A DNA stretch of 48,769 bases from a bacterium (GTDB lineage: Bacteria; Bacillota_I; Bacilli_A; RF39; UBA660): contig JAQXHG010000008.1 of NCBI GenBank assembly GCA_029007115.1, forward strand, positions 1 through 48,769, written 5' to 3'. Below are positions 28,977-37,798 of the stretch, piece after piece. The notes under the pieces are model-generated. The model searched no databases and was not told the DNA's origin. It saw only the letters and a program-made list of their open reading frames with translations. Position 1 is the stretch's first letter, and each line of letters starts with the position of its first letter. The translations under genes were made by a program, and so were the position numbers.

Positions 28977-30311
28977 TTATTTATTTTTATTAATCTTAAA
29001 ATATTTCTTAAATTCCAATTTTTCTTTATCTGTTTGATGAATTAATAAACCTAGTACTAAAAAGAAATAAGGAGCAACATCTATAACACTTATATTAGCA
29101 AATGCTTGAATACAATATGTTACAAATGCCATATATAAAGCATGAGAGAATTTATCTTTCAATTTAAATCCTTTTGCAAATGGTATAAAGCATATTATCA
29201 TATATACTATTAAAGCTGGTATACCATTAGTAATACCAATTTGCAAATATACATTATGAGCCTTATCATAACTTATATATCCACTTTGAGGATAAATATC
29301 TCTAAAATTATCTATACCTGCACCAAATAACCAATATCTTTTAAACAAAGGTAGCGTATTTACCCATACCTTTACTCTATTAGTAGCTACACTCATAATT
29401 TCATTTTTATTACCACTTGATATTTTTTTAATATTTTCTTTTATATCCTCTTTAATATAATATTTACTTGCTATTTCAAATCCATATATTTCTTCTTGTA
29501 CATATATTAATAATTTATCACTAATAAATAAAGTCAGTATAATTATTATTCCTAAAGATAGCATTTTATACCATTTTTTTCTAAGTAAAATAAAAATAAA
29601 CATAAAAGACAATACAAATCCTAATAATGGTCCAGTTGATCCAGATAAATATAAACAAAATGCAAATAATATAACTAATATTGTATTAATTAAATTTGTT
29701 TTATATATATAATAAATACTTACTATTGATAATAAAATTCCTATATAGCTACCATAAAAGTTAGGATTACTACATAGACCTAATGCCATATAAGGACTAC
29801 CTGGAAATCTTCTAACAAATGATAAATTAGTCAATGATTGTAATATACCTATTATAGATTGAAATACACCTATTATAATAAATATATTAATTATTTTAAC
29901 TCTTAACTTTTTAGATTCTAGATTCTTAGCATTTAATGCTATTAAATAATAACTAAACAACGATAAAATTCCTTCATACCTATTTGGTTCTCCAAATATA
30001 GATTTTTCTAAATCAATCGCAAATATAGTTGATATTATTCCAAGAAAACCAAGAATATAAAATAAATAATCTATATAATTTACTTTTCTTTTCTTAGATA
30101 TTGTTGAATATAAATATATTATCAATAAAAAAATAATTGAAACCCATAAAAAATATGCTCTTGATCTTATAAAAAAAGTATTATGTATCTTATTTAAAAA
30201 ATCAACATAAGATAATGATTTTAAAAAAGGTATACCAATCATAATAATGATAAATGATATATATATCATTTTATCAATTCTATCATATTTTATATTACTA
30301 TTTGTCTTCAT
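28977..30311 (-). CDS. O-antigen ligase/polymerase (Wzy_C) family membrane protein
   Basis: A 444-residue polytopic membrane protein with about ten to twelve TM helices. The large loop and following helix carry the Wzy_C family signature: GAGIDNFRDIYP, then KAHNVYLQIGITNGIPAL. Relatives polymerise or ligate surface glycans at the outer face of the membrane, using lipid-linked sugars. It lies after a terminator and ends its own unit. No sugar transferases are in the window, so the glycan is unknown. Its position next to the surface-fibre genes suggests a role in surface glycosylation, but this is inference. Confidence 0.82.
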   Translation of the reverse strand: MKTNSNIKYDRIDKMIYISFIIIMIGIPFLKSLSYVDFLNKIHNTFFIRSRAYFLWVSIIFLLIIYLYSTISKKRKVNYIDYLFYILGFLGIISTIFAIDLEKSIFGEPNRYEGILSLFSYYLIALNAKNLESKKLRVKIINIFIIIGVFQSIIGILQSLTNLSFVRRFPGSPYMALGLCSNPNFYGSYIGILLSIVSIYYIYKTNLINTILVILFAFCLYLSGSTGPLLGFVLSFMFIFILLRKKWYKMLSLGIIIILTLFISDKLLIYVQEEIYGFEIASKYYIKEDIKENIKKISSGNKNEIMSVATNRVKVWVNTLPLFKRYWLFGAGIDNFRDIYPQSGYISYDKAHNVYLQIGITNGIPALIVYMIICFIPFAKGFKLKDKFSHALYMAFVTYCIQAFANISVIDVAPYFFLVLGLLIHQTDKEKLEFKKYFKINKNK

Positions 30312-30348
30312 AAATTAATTTTATCAAATATAAAAATAATTGTCATTA

Positions 30349-30372
30349 AAAAAGAGTAGCTAAACACTACTC
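30349..30372 (-). terminator. intrinsic terminator after the SipW-like gene
   Basis: A 6-bp stem (GAGTAG with CTACTC, loop of 7) is followed by TTTTTT on the minus strand. It ends the second fibre-locus transcript and isolates the Wzy_C gene. Confidence 0.85.
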
Positions 30373-30376
30373 ATTC

Positions 30377-30916
30377 TTACTTTTCTTCTTTTCCAAATTT
30401 TATTTCAATTACTAATTCATATATTTGATATATAAATATTAAGAAACATGGAACTAATATTATAAATAAGAATCCCCATTTAGAATTAACTACACTTAAA
30501 ACTGAACCTATATTTTTGTACACTTTTTCTGGAGTACCAATAACTAATTTCATATCAAATGTACTACCATTTTCAAATGAAATATCATTTTCACTTTCAT
30601 ATACTTTACCAACTACTCCAAATTCGATAAACGTCTCATTATTATTAATTCTATATGCAAATGCTTCATCCCCAACTTTGATTGGATCTTTAATTGATGG
30701 ACCTAGTTTCTTTTGTCTTAGAATTACTAAATCTCCTTTTTTGTATTTATCAGAAGAAAAATCCTCTTTTATTACTAATAGTATTCTATCTCCAAATTGT
30801 GTAAGACCATATTCATTATAATTTAATAATAATATTGTCATAGATAATGCAAACAAGAAGAATACAATTAATATTAGATTTAATATTATTTCTTTTATTT
30901 TATCTACTACTTTCAT
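30377..30916 (-). CDS. SipW-like signal peptidase homologue lacking catalytic residues
   Basis: 179 residues: TM1 at about 10-31, an extracytoplasmic domain, TM2 at about 147-169. The layout and sequence trend match SipW/ER-type signal peptidases: FGDRILLVI, KKGDLVIL, VVGKVY, and a C-terminal WGFLFIILVPCFLIF helix. The catalytic SGSMEP segment is replaced by IKEDFSSD (49-56), and the His of the family's THRI segment is Tyr (AYRI, 87-90). It should therefore be inactive as a protease. Last gene of an operon of camelysin-like proteins, where an active SipW is normally found. The ATG at 30916 is chosen for GAGGAG nine bases upstream. Confidence 0.7.
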   Translation of the reverse strand: MKVVDKIKEIILNLILIVFFLFALSMTILLLNYNEYGLTQFGDRILLVIKEDFSSDKYKKGDLVILRQKKLGPSIKDPIKVGDEAFAYRINNNETFIEFGVVGKVYESENDISFENGSTFDMKLVIGTPEKVYKNIGSVLSVVNSKWGFLFIILVPCFLIFIYQIYELVIEIKFGKEEK

Positions 30917-30973
30917 TTTATTTAACTCCTCTATAATAATTCTAACATAAACTATTTTAACTATCAACTATAT

Positions 30974-31852
30974 TTAACATTCATTAGACTGAGTAATTTC
31001 AAAATCATCTAAAGTATAATTTATTTTATTATCTACTCTATAAAATATAAAATTTTTTAATGACTTAGTTGGAATATTAACGTTTATTTCATTTATATAC
31101 CCACTACTATCCATATTATAATTTATTATACCATCTTTATTAATTCTAAATTTATTACTATCCCAAGATAACTTAATACATTTATCTTCTGTAAATGTAT
31201 TATTTATAATTACCCTACTATAATCTTCATACTCATCATATATAAGATTAGTTTTTCCACTTTCATCAAGACCTCTTGTTAAAATAAATTCACTTATAAT
31301 TGTTTTTTTATATGGATATGTACTTTCAAGTATTACTTCAACAACTGCACTACTTATTTGAGAATTATCATCACTATTTATATCAAAATACATATCTTTT
31401 ATTGTTTCTTTTGATCTATACTCATATCCATTATCAATGCAAGTTTGATAATCCATACTACTCACATTAGTATTACCGCTTAAATCTACACATTCTTTAT
31501 AACTAGATAAAACACCTGTTAAAGTATTTGTATTAGTATTATTTAGAAAACACTTAGCATTTGAATTATCTTTTATATTACATGTAACTTTATAATTAAT
31601 ATCATAATCAGTAGCAATAAGACTACTATTAGAGTTCTTAATATCAAAATGAATACTACTACCATCCCAATTATTATTAACATTAGATGAAGTAAGAACA
31701 TCACTATTAAAATAAAATCCCTTTGTTCCCAAATAATAATTCCATATTGAATTGCCTGCATATTTAGCTAGTGATATTCCAGATATAAATATTCTAATTA
31801 TTATTAGTGAAGATAAAATGATTAATAAAATCTTAGTTCTTTTTTTCATCAT
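30974..31852 (-). CDS. camelysin/TasA-like secreted protein
   Basis: A 292-residue protein with a single N-terminal hydrophobic helix (about 7-28) ending in SGISLAKYAGNS, resembling the signal region of SipW-dependent proteins. The rest is beta-rich, Asn/Ser-rich and carries six or so Cys, suggesting an extracytoplasmic, disulfide-bearing domain. No sortase motif or second TM is present. Overlaps the preceding gene by four bases (ATGA). Probably a minor subunit or anchor of the surface structure encoded by this locus; function inferred only from context. Confidence 0.65.
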   Translation of the reverse strand: MMKKRTKILLIILSSLIIIRIFISGISLAKYAGNSIWNYYLGTKGFYFNSDVLTSSNVNNNWDGSSIHFDIKNSNSSLIATDYDINYKVTCNIKDNSNAKCFLNNTNTNTLTGVLSSYKECVDLSGNTNVSSMDYQTCIDNGYEYRSKETIKDMYFDINSDDNSQISSAVVEVILESTYPYKKTIISEFILTRGLDESGKTNLIYDEYEDYSRVIINNTFTEDKCIKLSWDSNKFRINKDGIINYNMDSSGYINEINVNIPTKSLKNFIFYRVDNKINYTLDDFEITQSNEC

Positions 31853-32400
31853 TCACCTACCTTCTGATAACTTTCTATTTTTAAATCTATATAATCAATT
31901 AAACTAGAATATTCATATGAATTATATTCTTCATCAAAAGTTAACCTTAATATATAATTATCAATTATATTAGTGTCATAATTCATCTGTTGTTTTTCAC
32001 TTTTACATACTAATTCATTTTTTTCATTTCTAGAATAAGACTCATCACAAGTCATTATCAATACTTCACTGCTATTTTCTTTATATAATTCAATTTTTAA
32101 TGGCATAAAATGATATGTATTAACAATAATATTATAAATTATTGTAACGTCGCTTGATATGTTTGATTCATTCTCTTCTAAATTATTACTAACAGAAAAA
32201 CTATAATCTTTAACATCGCCTGGTTTTAAATCATATAATGGCAATTCTATTAAGTCAGTCTTTTGCGCATTAAATATAAATTTTGCTATATTTTGATTAG
32301 TTATAGCATCAACACTAGTACTTAATGCTGAATAAGTAATACCAGATAGCAATATTATAGAAATTATAAAAAATATAATTATAATTACTTTCTTTCTCAT
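31849..32400 (-). CDS. camelysin/TasA-like secreted protein
   Basis: A 183-residue protein. The N-terminal hydrophobic helix ends in SGITYSALSTSV and is followed by AKFIFNAQKTDLIELPL and LKPGDVKDYSFSVSN, the pattern of the camelysin/TasA (peptidase M73-like) fold. Two Cys (CDESYS, VCKSE) could form a disulfide. It starts two bases after the large beta-helix gene and overlaps the next gene by four bases, so all three are co-translated. Confidence 0.75.
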   Translation of the reverse strand: MRKKVIIIIFFIISIILLSGITYSALSTSVDAITNQNIAKFIFNAQKTDLIELPLYDLKPGDVKDYSFSVSNNLEENESNISSDVTIIYNIIVNTYHFMPLKIELYKENSSEVLIMTCDESYSRNEKNELVCKSEKQQMNYDTNIIDNYILRLTFDEEYNSYEYSSLIDYIDLKIESYQKVGE

Positions 32401-32402
32401 AT

Positions 32403-35400
32403 TTAACTATCCCCCCTTACTATAAATTTCTGATCAACTAGCGTTACTAATTTATCTCCATCATATAACTCAAATATTAATTTATAACCATTTAAATCAA
32501 GTTTCTCTGTATCTAATAGTAATTCAAATCTAGTATAATTTGTATTATATGGGGCTTGTTTTAATGCATATATAGTATTTTCACTATATAACTCAACTTC
32601 CCCACTTATATAATCTACAATATTAACTAAATCATAACTCTGATTATATGCAGTCAATTCTCTCTTCTTATATAAACTAACCCTAACATTAGGATTATCT
32701 AGTCTACTCATTTGTAGTATATCAAATTCTAATGCTTGAATTCCATTTTTGTTAATAACTCTATTTTCACTATTCATAATAACATCAAAATTAAATTCTT
32801 TTTTTAGATTGCCATCTATAATTAATGGAATTAACTTGCATTCATTATTATTACTTTCATTATAATTAATACCATCATAGGATAAATAAGGACAAACTTT
32901 AAATACATATTCACCCTCTTCAATATCAAAATTATCAGTATATGTTTGAATATTTAAATTACCTATCATATTATTATCTAAATCAATATTAACAATACCC
33001 TTACTATTTGGATGATAACTAGTATCATCTATCATAAACTTAACATTATTTAAATATTTTTTATTCATTACAGTAGAAGTTGTTTTATTATATAAACTTA
33101 TTTCTAAACCATATTTCATATCTTCATATTCACTATCATATATTGTTAAATCATCTAACGAAAAATAATTTAACTTTAATTCATAAGGAATTATATTTAA
33201 ATAATCTTGATTATAATTAATAGTATTACTGTAATTTATTTCTAAAGAAACACGAGCTTTTACATCATTATCGTTATAGCCATCATAAATATTAAATGAC
33301 TTTATATTATCTTTAAGAGTTGTTATTTTTATATTATTATCATCAATTATACTCATATATATATTAATATCTTTATAATTGTTAGTAACTTGTGTATTAC
33401 TAAAATCTATAATTACATCAAAATCTTCATTAATTTTTCCTATATAGTCACTATCTTTAAAATACTTATCATCTATACTACCTACTTCTATAAAATTAGA
33501 TAATAAATATGTTGATATGTTGTTAGTACTATATCCATAATCATCAGAAGTTAATGTATATGTATATACTTTATTAGTATTGTTGTCAATTAATGTAAAT
33601 TTAGTATTTTCTGGTAACTTAGTATTTGATATTAATACATGTTTTAATTCACTTGTAAATTCATTATCATCAATAAACTTTGTATTAAACTTTATTGACG
33701 AATTATTTGTAATATTTAAATTATTACCAGTAAAAATATTTCTTCCAACCGTTAAATCACTTTGAGAGTATCCTTTTAATATAATATAATCTGTATTTAT
33801 ATAAGAATAATAATCAGTATTATCTTTAACCCTAAAATATATTATTTTAGGTGTTTGACTTGATATATTAAACTCTACATATTGGTTCCAAAGAGAATTA
33901 TCTAATGCACTTAGCTCTTCTTCACTAAGTGCTATATCACTAATATAGTAACTTACTTTTTCTAATTTAGTATATTCTTCATTTACACTAACACTTACTT
34001 TAGTACTTTCATTTATATATAGATAATCATTTGGAGTATTAAATGAACTAAATTCATTATTACCAATTATAGCCTTTATTATAGAAGTATCTAAATCTAT
34101 TGATAATATATCACTATTTATATATGTTATTTTATCATCACTATCAACTATCTTAGCATAAATAATATATTTTCCAGGAGTATTAACTTCAACAATATTA
34201 CTATATTCTACCCACTCAATATTTTCTAATTCATCACTTGATAATGATACATCACTATTGTGAATATAATAATATATATTTTTTATACTAGATATCTCAT
34301 TTCCACTTGTTATACTAAATATAAATTTATTACTAAATTTAAGAGTATTTAAATCATTAGATAAATTATTCCATGAAAACATACTAACATTAATTTTAGC
34401 AATTGGATTATTTAAATCATCTATATATAGTATTGGATATTCATTATTAGTAATCACCCATACATTATCACTAATTAGTGCATTTTCTAAATTTACATAT
34501 TCACTAAAACCAAGAGTATCCTTTACAAAAGATGAATTTTTAAAATTACTTTCACTAGTACTAATAAAACTTATCTCATTAGAACTTTCTTTAACACTAC
34601 TATTATGAGTTATATATGAATTATTTATTGTAACTGTTGATAAACTATCTATTCTATTTATTCCGTATGTTCCATATATAGAAAAAGAATTAGTTATTGT
34701 TACTTGAGAATTATTATTAATGCTGTTTATAAAAGAATAACTCTCAGAAGAATTTAAGTTTCCACTATTATAACAATTTGTAATATTAATATTACCATCT
34801 GTTTCATTAATTAAGCCAGTAGATAACTTACTTGTAATATTTCCCTTATTATAACTATTTTTTAATGATATAGTATCACTAGCATTAAATATTAATCCAG
34901 ATGCTATACCACTTGTATAAACATCAATTGAATTTACTACATTTTCTAAACTAGTATTATTTGCATTAACTATAAGACCACTAGCCACCTTATAATCTGT
35001 AGTTACACTATACTTTAAATTACTTAAAGTAATTTGACCGATACCACTAATTGAATAATTAATATTATCTTTAGTATTACCAAGTGTAATACTAAAATTC
35101 CCCTCTTCAATTACTTGATCATTTATTTTAAATTCTTCTATTTCACCACTTTTACTATAAACACCAGTTAACGTTGATGAAATAATATTTCCATTTATTA
35201 ATATACTTGATAAATCAATAACACCATCTACATCACTAATAGTATCATCTAAGTCATATGTATCTACATTATTAGATGAAGATGATATTAAATATCCATC
35301 ATATAAAACATTTTTTATATTAGCATTATTTGAATTTATTGCAAGACCACTACTTATAACACCACCATTAATAACACTATTTTCTATATATAAATTATTA

Positions 35401-35909
35401 ATATTTCCATTTAAATTCTTAAATAACGATACTTCTTCTAAACCACTATCAATAAATAGTCCATATATTTTAAATCCATTACCATCTAAATTACCATTAA
35501 AAGTATCTATCATACTTATTTTATTTACATTAAATTCATTTATATAATATGTTTCATCTTCATACTTATATTTAATATTTGTTTCATCATAACTAAATAA
35601 TCCTTTATTTAAAACAATATCATTATTTAATTTAAAGTATACACCTTCATAATTAGTAGTTTTAAGATTCTCTACAAAGAAAGCAAATTCTTGACCATTT
35701 GAAATGATATACGGGTTATCTATACTACCGCTTCCACTTCTATATTCACTAGCAATAGTACCATCCCATTCTACTACTTGATAATAATTAGTTCTATTTT
35801 TATATCTTGAAAGTGTAGGAATACTTATAGATACAATAAAAAGAATACCTATTATAATTAATAAATATTTAAACTTTTTACTAATTTTTATTGTACTAAA
35901 CTTCCTCAT
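32403..35909 (-). CDS. large exported beta-helix / Ig-like surface protein
   Basis: 1168 residues with one N-terminal TM or signal helix (about 14-30) and no C-terminal anchor or sortase motif. After GSGSIDNPYIISNGQEFAFF, residues about 60-480 form short repeats with N-x-S/N-N-turns (DGNGFKIYGLF, NGNINNLYIENS, NNANIKNVLYDG) typical of GLUG/right-handed beta-helix regions. Residues about 500-1160 look like Ig-type beta-sandwich modules (GKYIIYAKIVDSDDKI and a similar IIYFRVKD segment). It is very rich in Asn, Ser, Thr, Tyr and Ile. First gene of the second fibre-locus operon. Likely an adhesin or fibre-tip component; this is inference. Confidence 0.72.
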   Translation of the reverse strand: MRKFSTIKISKKFKYLLIIIGILFIVSISIPTLSRYKNRTNYYQVVEWDGTIASEYRSGSGSIDNPYIISNGQEFAFFVENLKTTNYEGVYFKLNNDIVLNKGLFSYDETNIKYKYEDETYYINEFNVNKISMIDTFNGNLDGNGFKIYGLFIDSGLEEVSLFKNLNGNINNLYIENSVINGGVISSGLAINSNNANIKNVLYDGYLISSSSNNVDTYDLDDTISDVDGVIDLSSILINGNIISSTLTGVYSKSGEIEEFKINDQVIEEGNFSITLGNTKDNINYSISGIGQITLSNLKYSVTTDYKVASGLIVNANNTSLENVVNSIDVYTSGIASGLIFNASDTISLKNSYNKGNITSKLSTGLINETDGNINITNCYNSGNLNSSESYSFINSINNNSQVTITNSFSIYGTYGINRIDSLSTVTINNSYITHNSSVKESSNEISFISTSESNFKNSSFVKDTLGFSEYVNLENALISDNVWVITNNEYPILYIDDLNNPIAKINVSMFSWNNLSNDLNTLKFSNKFIFSITSGNEISSIKNIYYYIHNSDVSLSSDELENIEWVEYSNIVEVNTPGKYIIYAKIVDSDDKITYINSDILSIDLDTSIIKAIIGNNEFSSFNTPNDYLYINESTKVSVSVNEEYTKLEKVSYYISDIALSEEELSALDNSLWNQYVEFNISSQTPKIIYFRVKDNTDYYSYINTDYIILKGYSQSDLTVGRNIFTGNNLNITNNSSIKFNTKFIDDNEFTSELKHVLISNTKLPENTKFTLIDNNTNKVYTYTLTSDDYGYSTNNISTYLLSNFIEVGSIDDKYFKDSDYIGKINEDFDVIIDFSNTQVTNNYKDINIYMSIIDDNNIKITTLKDNIKSFNIYDGYNDNDVKARVSLEINYSNTINYNQDYLNIIPYELKLNYFSLDDLTIYDSEYEDMKYGLEISLYNKTTSTVMNKKYLNNVKFMIDDTSYHPNSKGIVNIDLDNNMIGNLNIQTYTDNFDIEEGEYVFKVCPYLSYDGINYNESNNNECKLIPLIIDGNLKKEFNFDVIMNSENRVINKNGIQALEFDILQMSRLDNPNVRVSLYKKRELTAYNQSYDLVNIVDYISGEVELYSENTIYALKQAPYNTNYTRFELLLDTEKLDLNGYKLIFELYDGDKLVTLVDQKFIVRGDS

Positions 35910-35945
35910 TAATTCTAATATTCCTCTACTATCTATTCATAATAA

Positions 35946-35954
35946 ATTATAGCA
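35946..35954 (-). promoter_or_regulatory. extended -10 promoter of the second fibre-locus operon
   Basis: The minus strand reads TGC-TATAAT, with no strong -35, about 37 nt before the ATG of the 1168-residue protein and just after the terminator of the previous unit. Confidence 0.6.
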
Positions 35955-35967
35955 TATTTATTGTAAG

Positions 35968-36011
35968 AAAAAAAGAGTAATCATTTAAGATTTCCTTAAT
36001 AAATTACTCTT
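35968..36011 (-). terminator. intrinsic terminator after the first fibre-locus operon
   Basis: A 9-bp stem (AAGAGTAAT with ATTACTCTT), extended inside by TTAAG/CTTAA, is followed by seven T residues on the minus strand and overlaps the stop of the 543-residue gene. Confidence 0.85.
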
Positions 36012-37635
36012 CTTCAGTATCCGCATTTTCTACTTGCTCTGAATCTAATATTTTTTTAGTTTGTACCATAAACCAAATCTTTTCAACAGAAGAACTGCTT
36101 TTATCTATTATACCTGCTCTTAATATTAGTTTTATTTTATTATATAGTGATATAATGTTTTCTTCAGATATATCACTTTCTTCTATTTTTAAATTGTTTA
36201 GTTTATATTTATTAGCAATTATACTTGATAAATTATAATCATCAAATATTTTTATTCCTTTAACAATTAAATTATTAGGATTCATAGAATATAAATCAAA
36301 ATCATTACTTATATCAATTATTTCATCATAATCATTTGTTTCATATGATTTTTGAATATCACTTTTCTTTAAATAGTCAAAACTATAATATAAATGTAAT
36401 ACATCTTCTACTGTTGTATCAACACTAACCATCTTTCTTATTCTATCTTTATTAACTTCATCATCATATTTATTATATAATTCCATTAACTCATTTACAT
36501 AATGATTAGCAAGAATCTTAGTTTTTTCAACTTTATTCTTAAATAAAGTATCAAATAATTTACTACTTTCATGAAAAATTACTTTATTACACTTATCTAA
36601 TTCTTTTTCTTTCTTTACTATTTCATTTAACATGTCTTTTGATTTAGTATTTTTATCATTTATTAAATTTTTATAATCATTTTTAAATAATGTAAATAAA
36701 GGTATAAACTTTATATAGTTTTGATATTCTTCAACATTATATTTTAATTTTGCTAAAACATCTCGTATTTTATCCATCTCTTTTTCATCCTCAGTGTCAA
36801 TATCATCTGGAATAATAGATGAAAATGCATTAATCCTTACTTTATTATCTTCAAAATAGTGATTAATATCCAAAGAGCCCTCTAACGCAAGAGAAATTAT
36901 CTTACCGATAGTTTCTTCTTCTAATTTTTCAAGTTCAGAATATTTATTTTTTAATTTTTCTAAACACTCTTCATAATCTTTAATATTATATTCTTTCATA
37001 GTTTTCTTTTGAAGTTTTAAAATATTATCATCAAATAATTTAGCATTTTTTCTAATAAGTATTTTAAAATTTAAAGCTAAATGATTAATTAAATCAGGAT
37101 TTAACCAATATATTCTTTCAAATATTTCACTTACTTTATCATACTTTTTGTCTATTTTATATCTAACATCTAAAAATGCGCTCATATATTCATTGACATA
37201 AGATGTTATTCTAAAATCTTCTGACTTTAGATTTAATCCAATTATTTCAAATTTATCTAAAAATGCATTAATTATATCATTTAAAGAATGAAAATTAAAT
37301 TTACTAAAATTATTAATTTGATATAATAGTTCATCAAATCCTAATTTTTCAATATATGTATTAGAAGGATTTAATAAAAATCTTAATTGTTCTAAAGAAA
37401 TAACTTCCTTTTTAACTTTTTCATATTCTTTATTATCTTCTTTTATTTCAAAAGAATGACTCTTAACAATTAAATAATTTTTAACATTGTCTTTATATAC
37501 TTTATATTTCTCTTCAATTTCTTCAATAGTGGTATTAATTTTCTTTTTATTAGTTTTAGTTTTACTTGGCATACTTGTAATCATTGTTTTTTTACTAGCA
37601 ATATCTCTAGTTATAAAATCTAAAAAATTATTCAT
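36004..37635 (-). CDS. large cytoplasmic helical protein of unknown function
   Basis: About 543 residues, highly charged, with no signal or TM segment. Long stretches are predicted helical and partly coiled-coil (KYKVYKDNVKNYL; ECLEKLKNKYSELEKLEEET; MLNEIVKKEKELDKCNK). It ends in an acidic tail. I recognise no known domain. Its ATG lies within the last codons of the 50-residue gene (8-nt overlap), with AGGA upstream, so its translation is coupled to that gene. It is the distal gene of an operon of TasA-like surface proteins, so it may act on the cytoplasmic side of their export or assembly. The 37635 start is preferred over an in-frame TTG at 37656, which has no ribosome site. Confidence 0.75.
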   Translation of the reverse strand: MNNFLDFITRDIASKKTMITSMPSKTKTNKKKINTTIEEIEEKYKVYKDNVKNYLIVKSHSFEIKEDNKEYEKVKKEVISLEQLRFLLNPSNTYIEKLGFDELLYQINNFSKFNFHSLNDIINAFLDKFEIIGLNLKSEDFRITSYVNEYMSAFLDVRYKIDKKYDKVSEIFERIYWLNPDLINHLALNFKILIRKNAKLFDDNILKLQKKTMKEYNIKDYEECLEKLKNKYSELEKLEEETIGKIISLALEGSLDINHYFEDNKVRINAFSSIIPDDIDTEDEKEMDKIRDVLAKLKYNVEEYQNYIKFIPLFTLFKNDYKNLINDKNTKSKDMLNEIVKKEKELDKCNKVIFHESSKLFDTLFKNKVEKTKILANHYVNELMELYNKYDDEVNKDRIRKMVSVDTTVEDVLHLYYSFDYLKKSDIQKSYETNDYDEIIDISNDFDLYSMNPNNLIVKGIKIFDDYNLSSIIANKYKLNNLKIEESDISEENIISLYNKIKLILRAGIIDKSSSSVEKIWFMVQTKKILDSEQVENADTEEE

Positions 37636-37780
37636 CTTCTTTTTCCTTTTCTTCAATTTCTATTTTATTTTCATCAAGAAAATTTAAAAACTCACTAATA
37701 TTCTCGTATACCTGTATTAACTCCCTTAATTCCAAATTAGATAAATCAAAATCCACTTTTTCTTCTTTAACTTTCCTCAT
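37628..37780 (-). CDS. small acidic protein, 50 residues
   Basis: A short ORF beginning MRKVKEEKVDFDLSNLEL and ending in a run of Glu/Asp/Lys (IEIEEKEKEDE). It fills the gap between the 379-residue TasA-like protein and the 543-residue helical protein, follows an AAAGGA site, and overlaps the next start by 8 nt. An in-frame ATG at 37789 would add three residues. The sequence looks like a single amphipathic helix with an acidic tail. Real coding status is supported by spacing and overlap but not by any known family. Confidence 0.6.
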   Translation of the reverse strand: MRKVKEEKVDFDLSNLELRELIQVYENISEFLNFLDENKIEIEEKEKEDE

Positions 37781-37798
37781 AAATATCATTTTCCTTTT

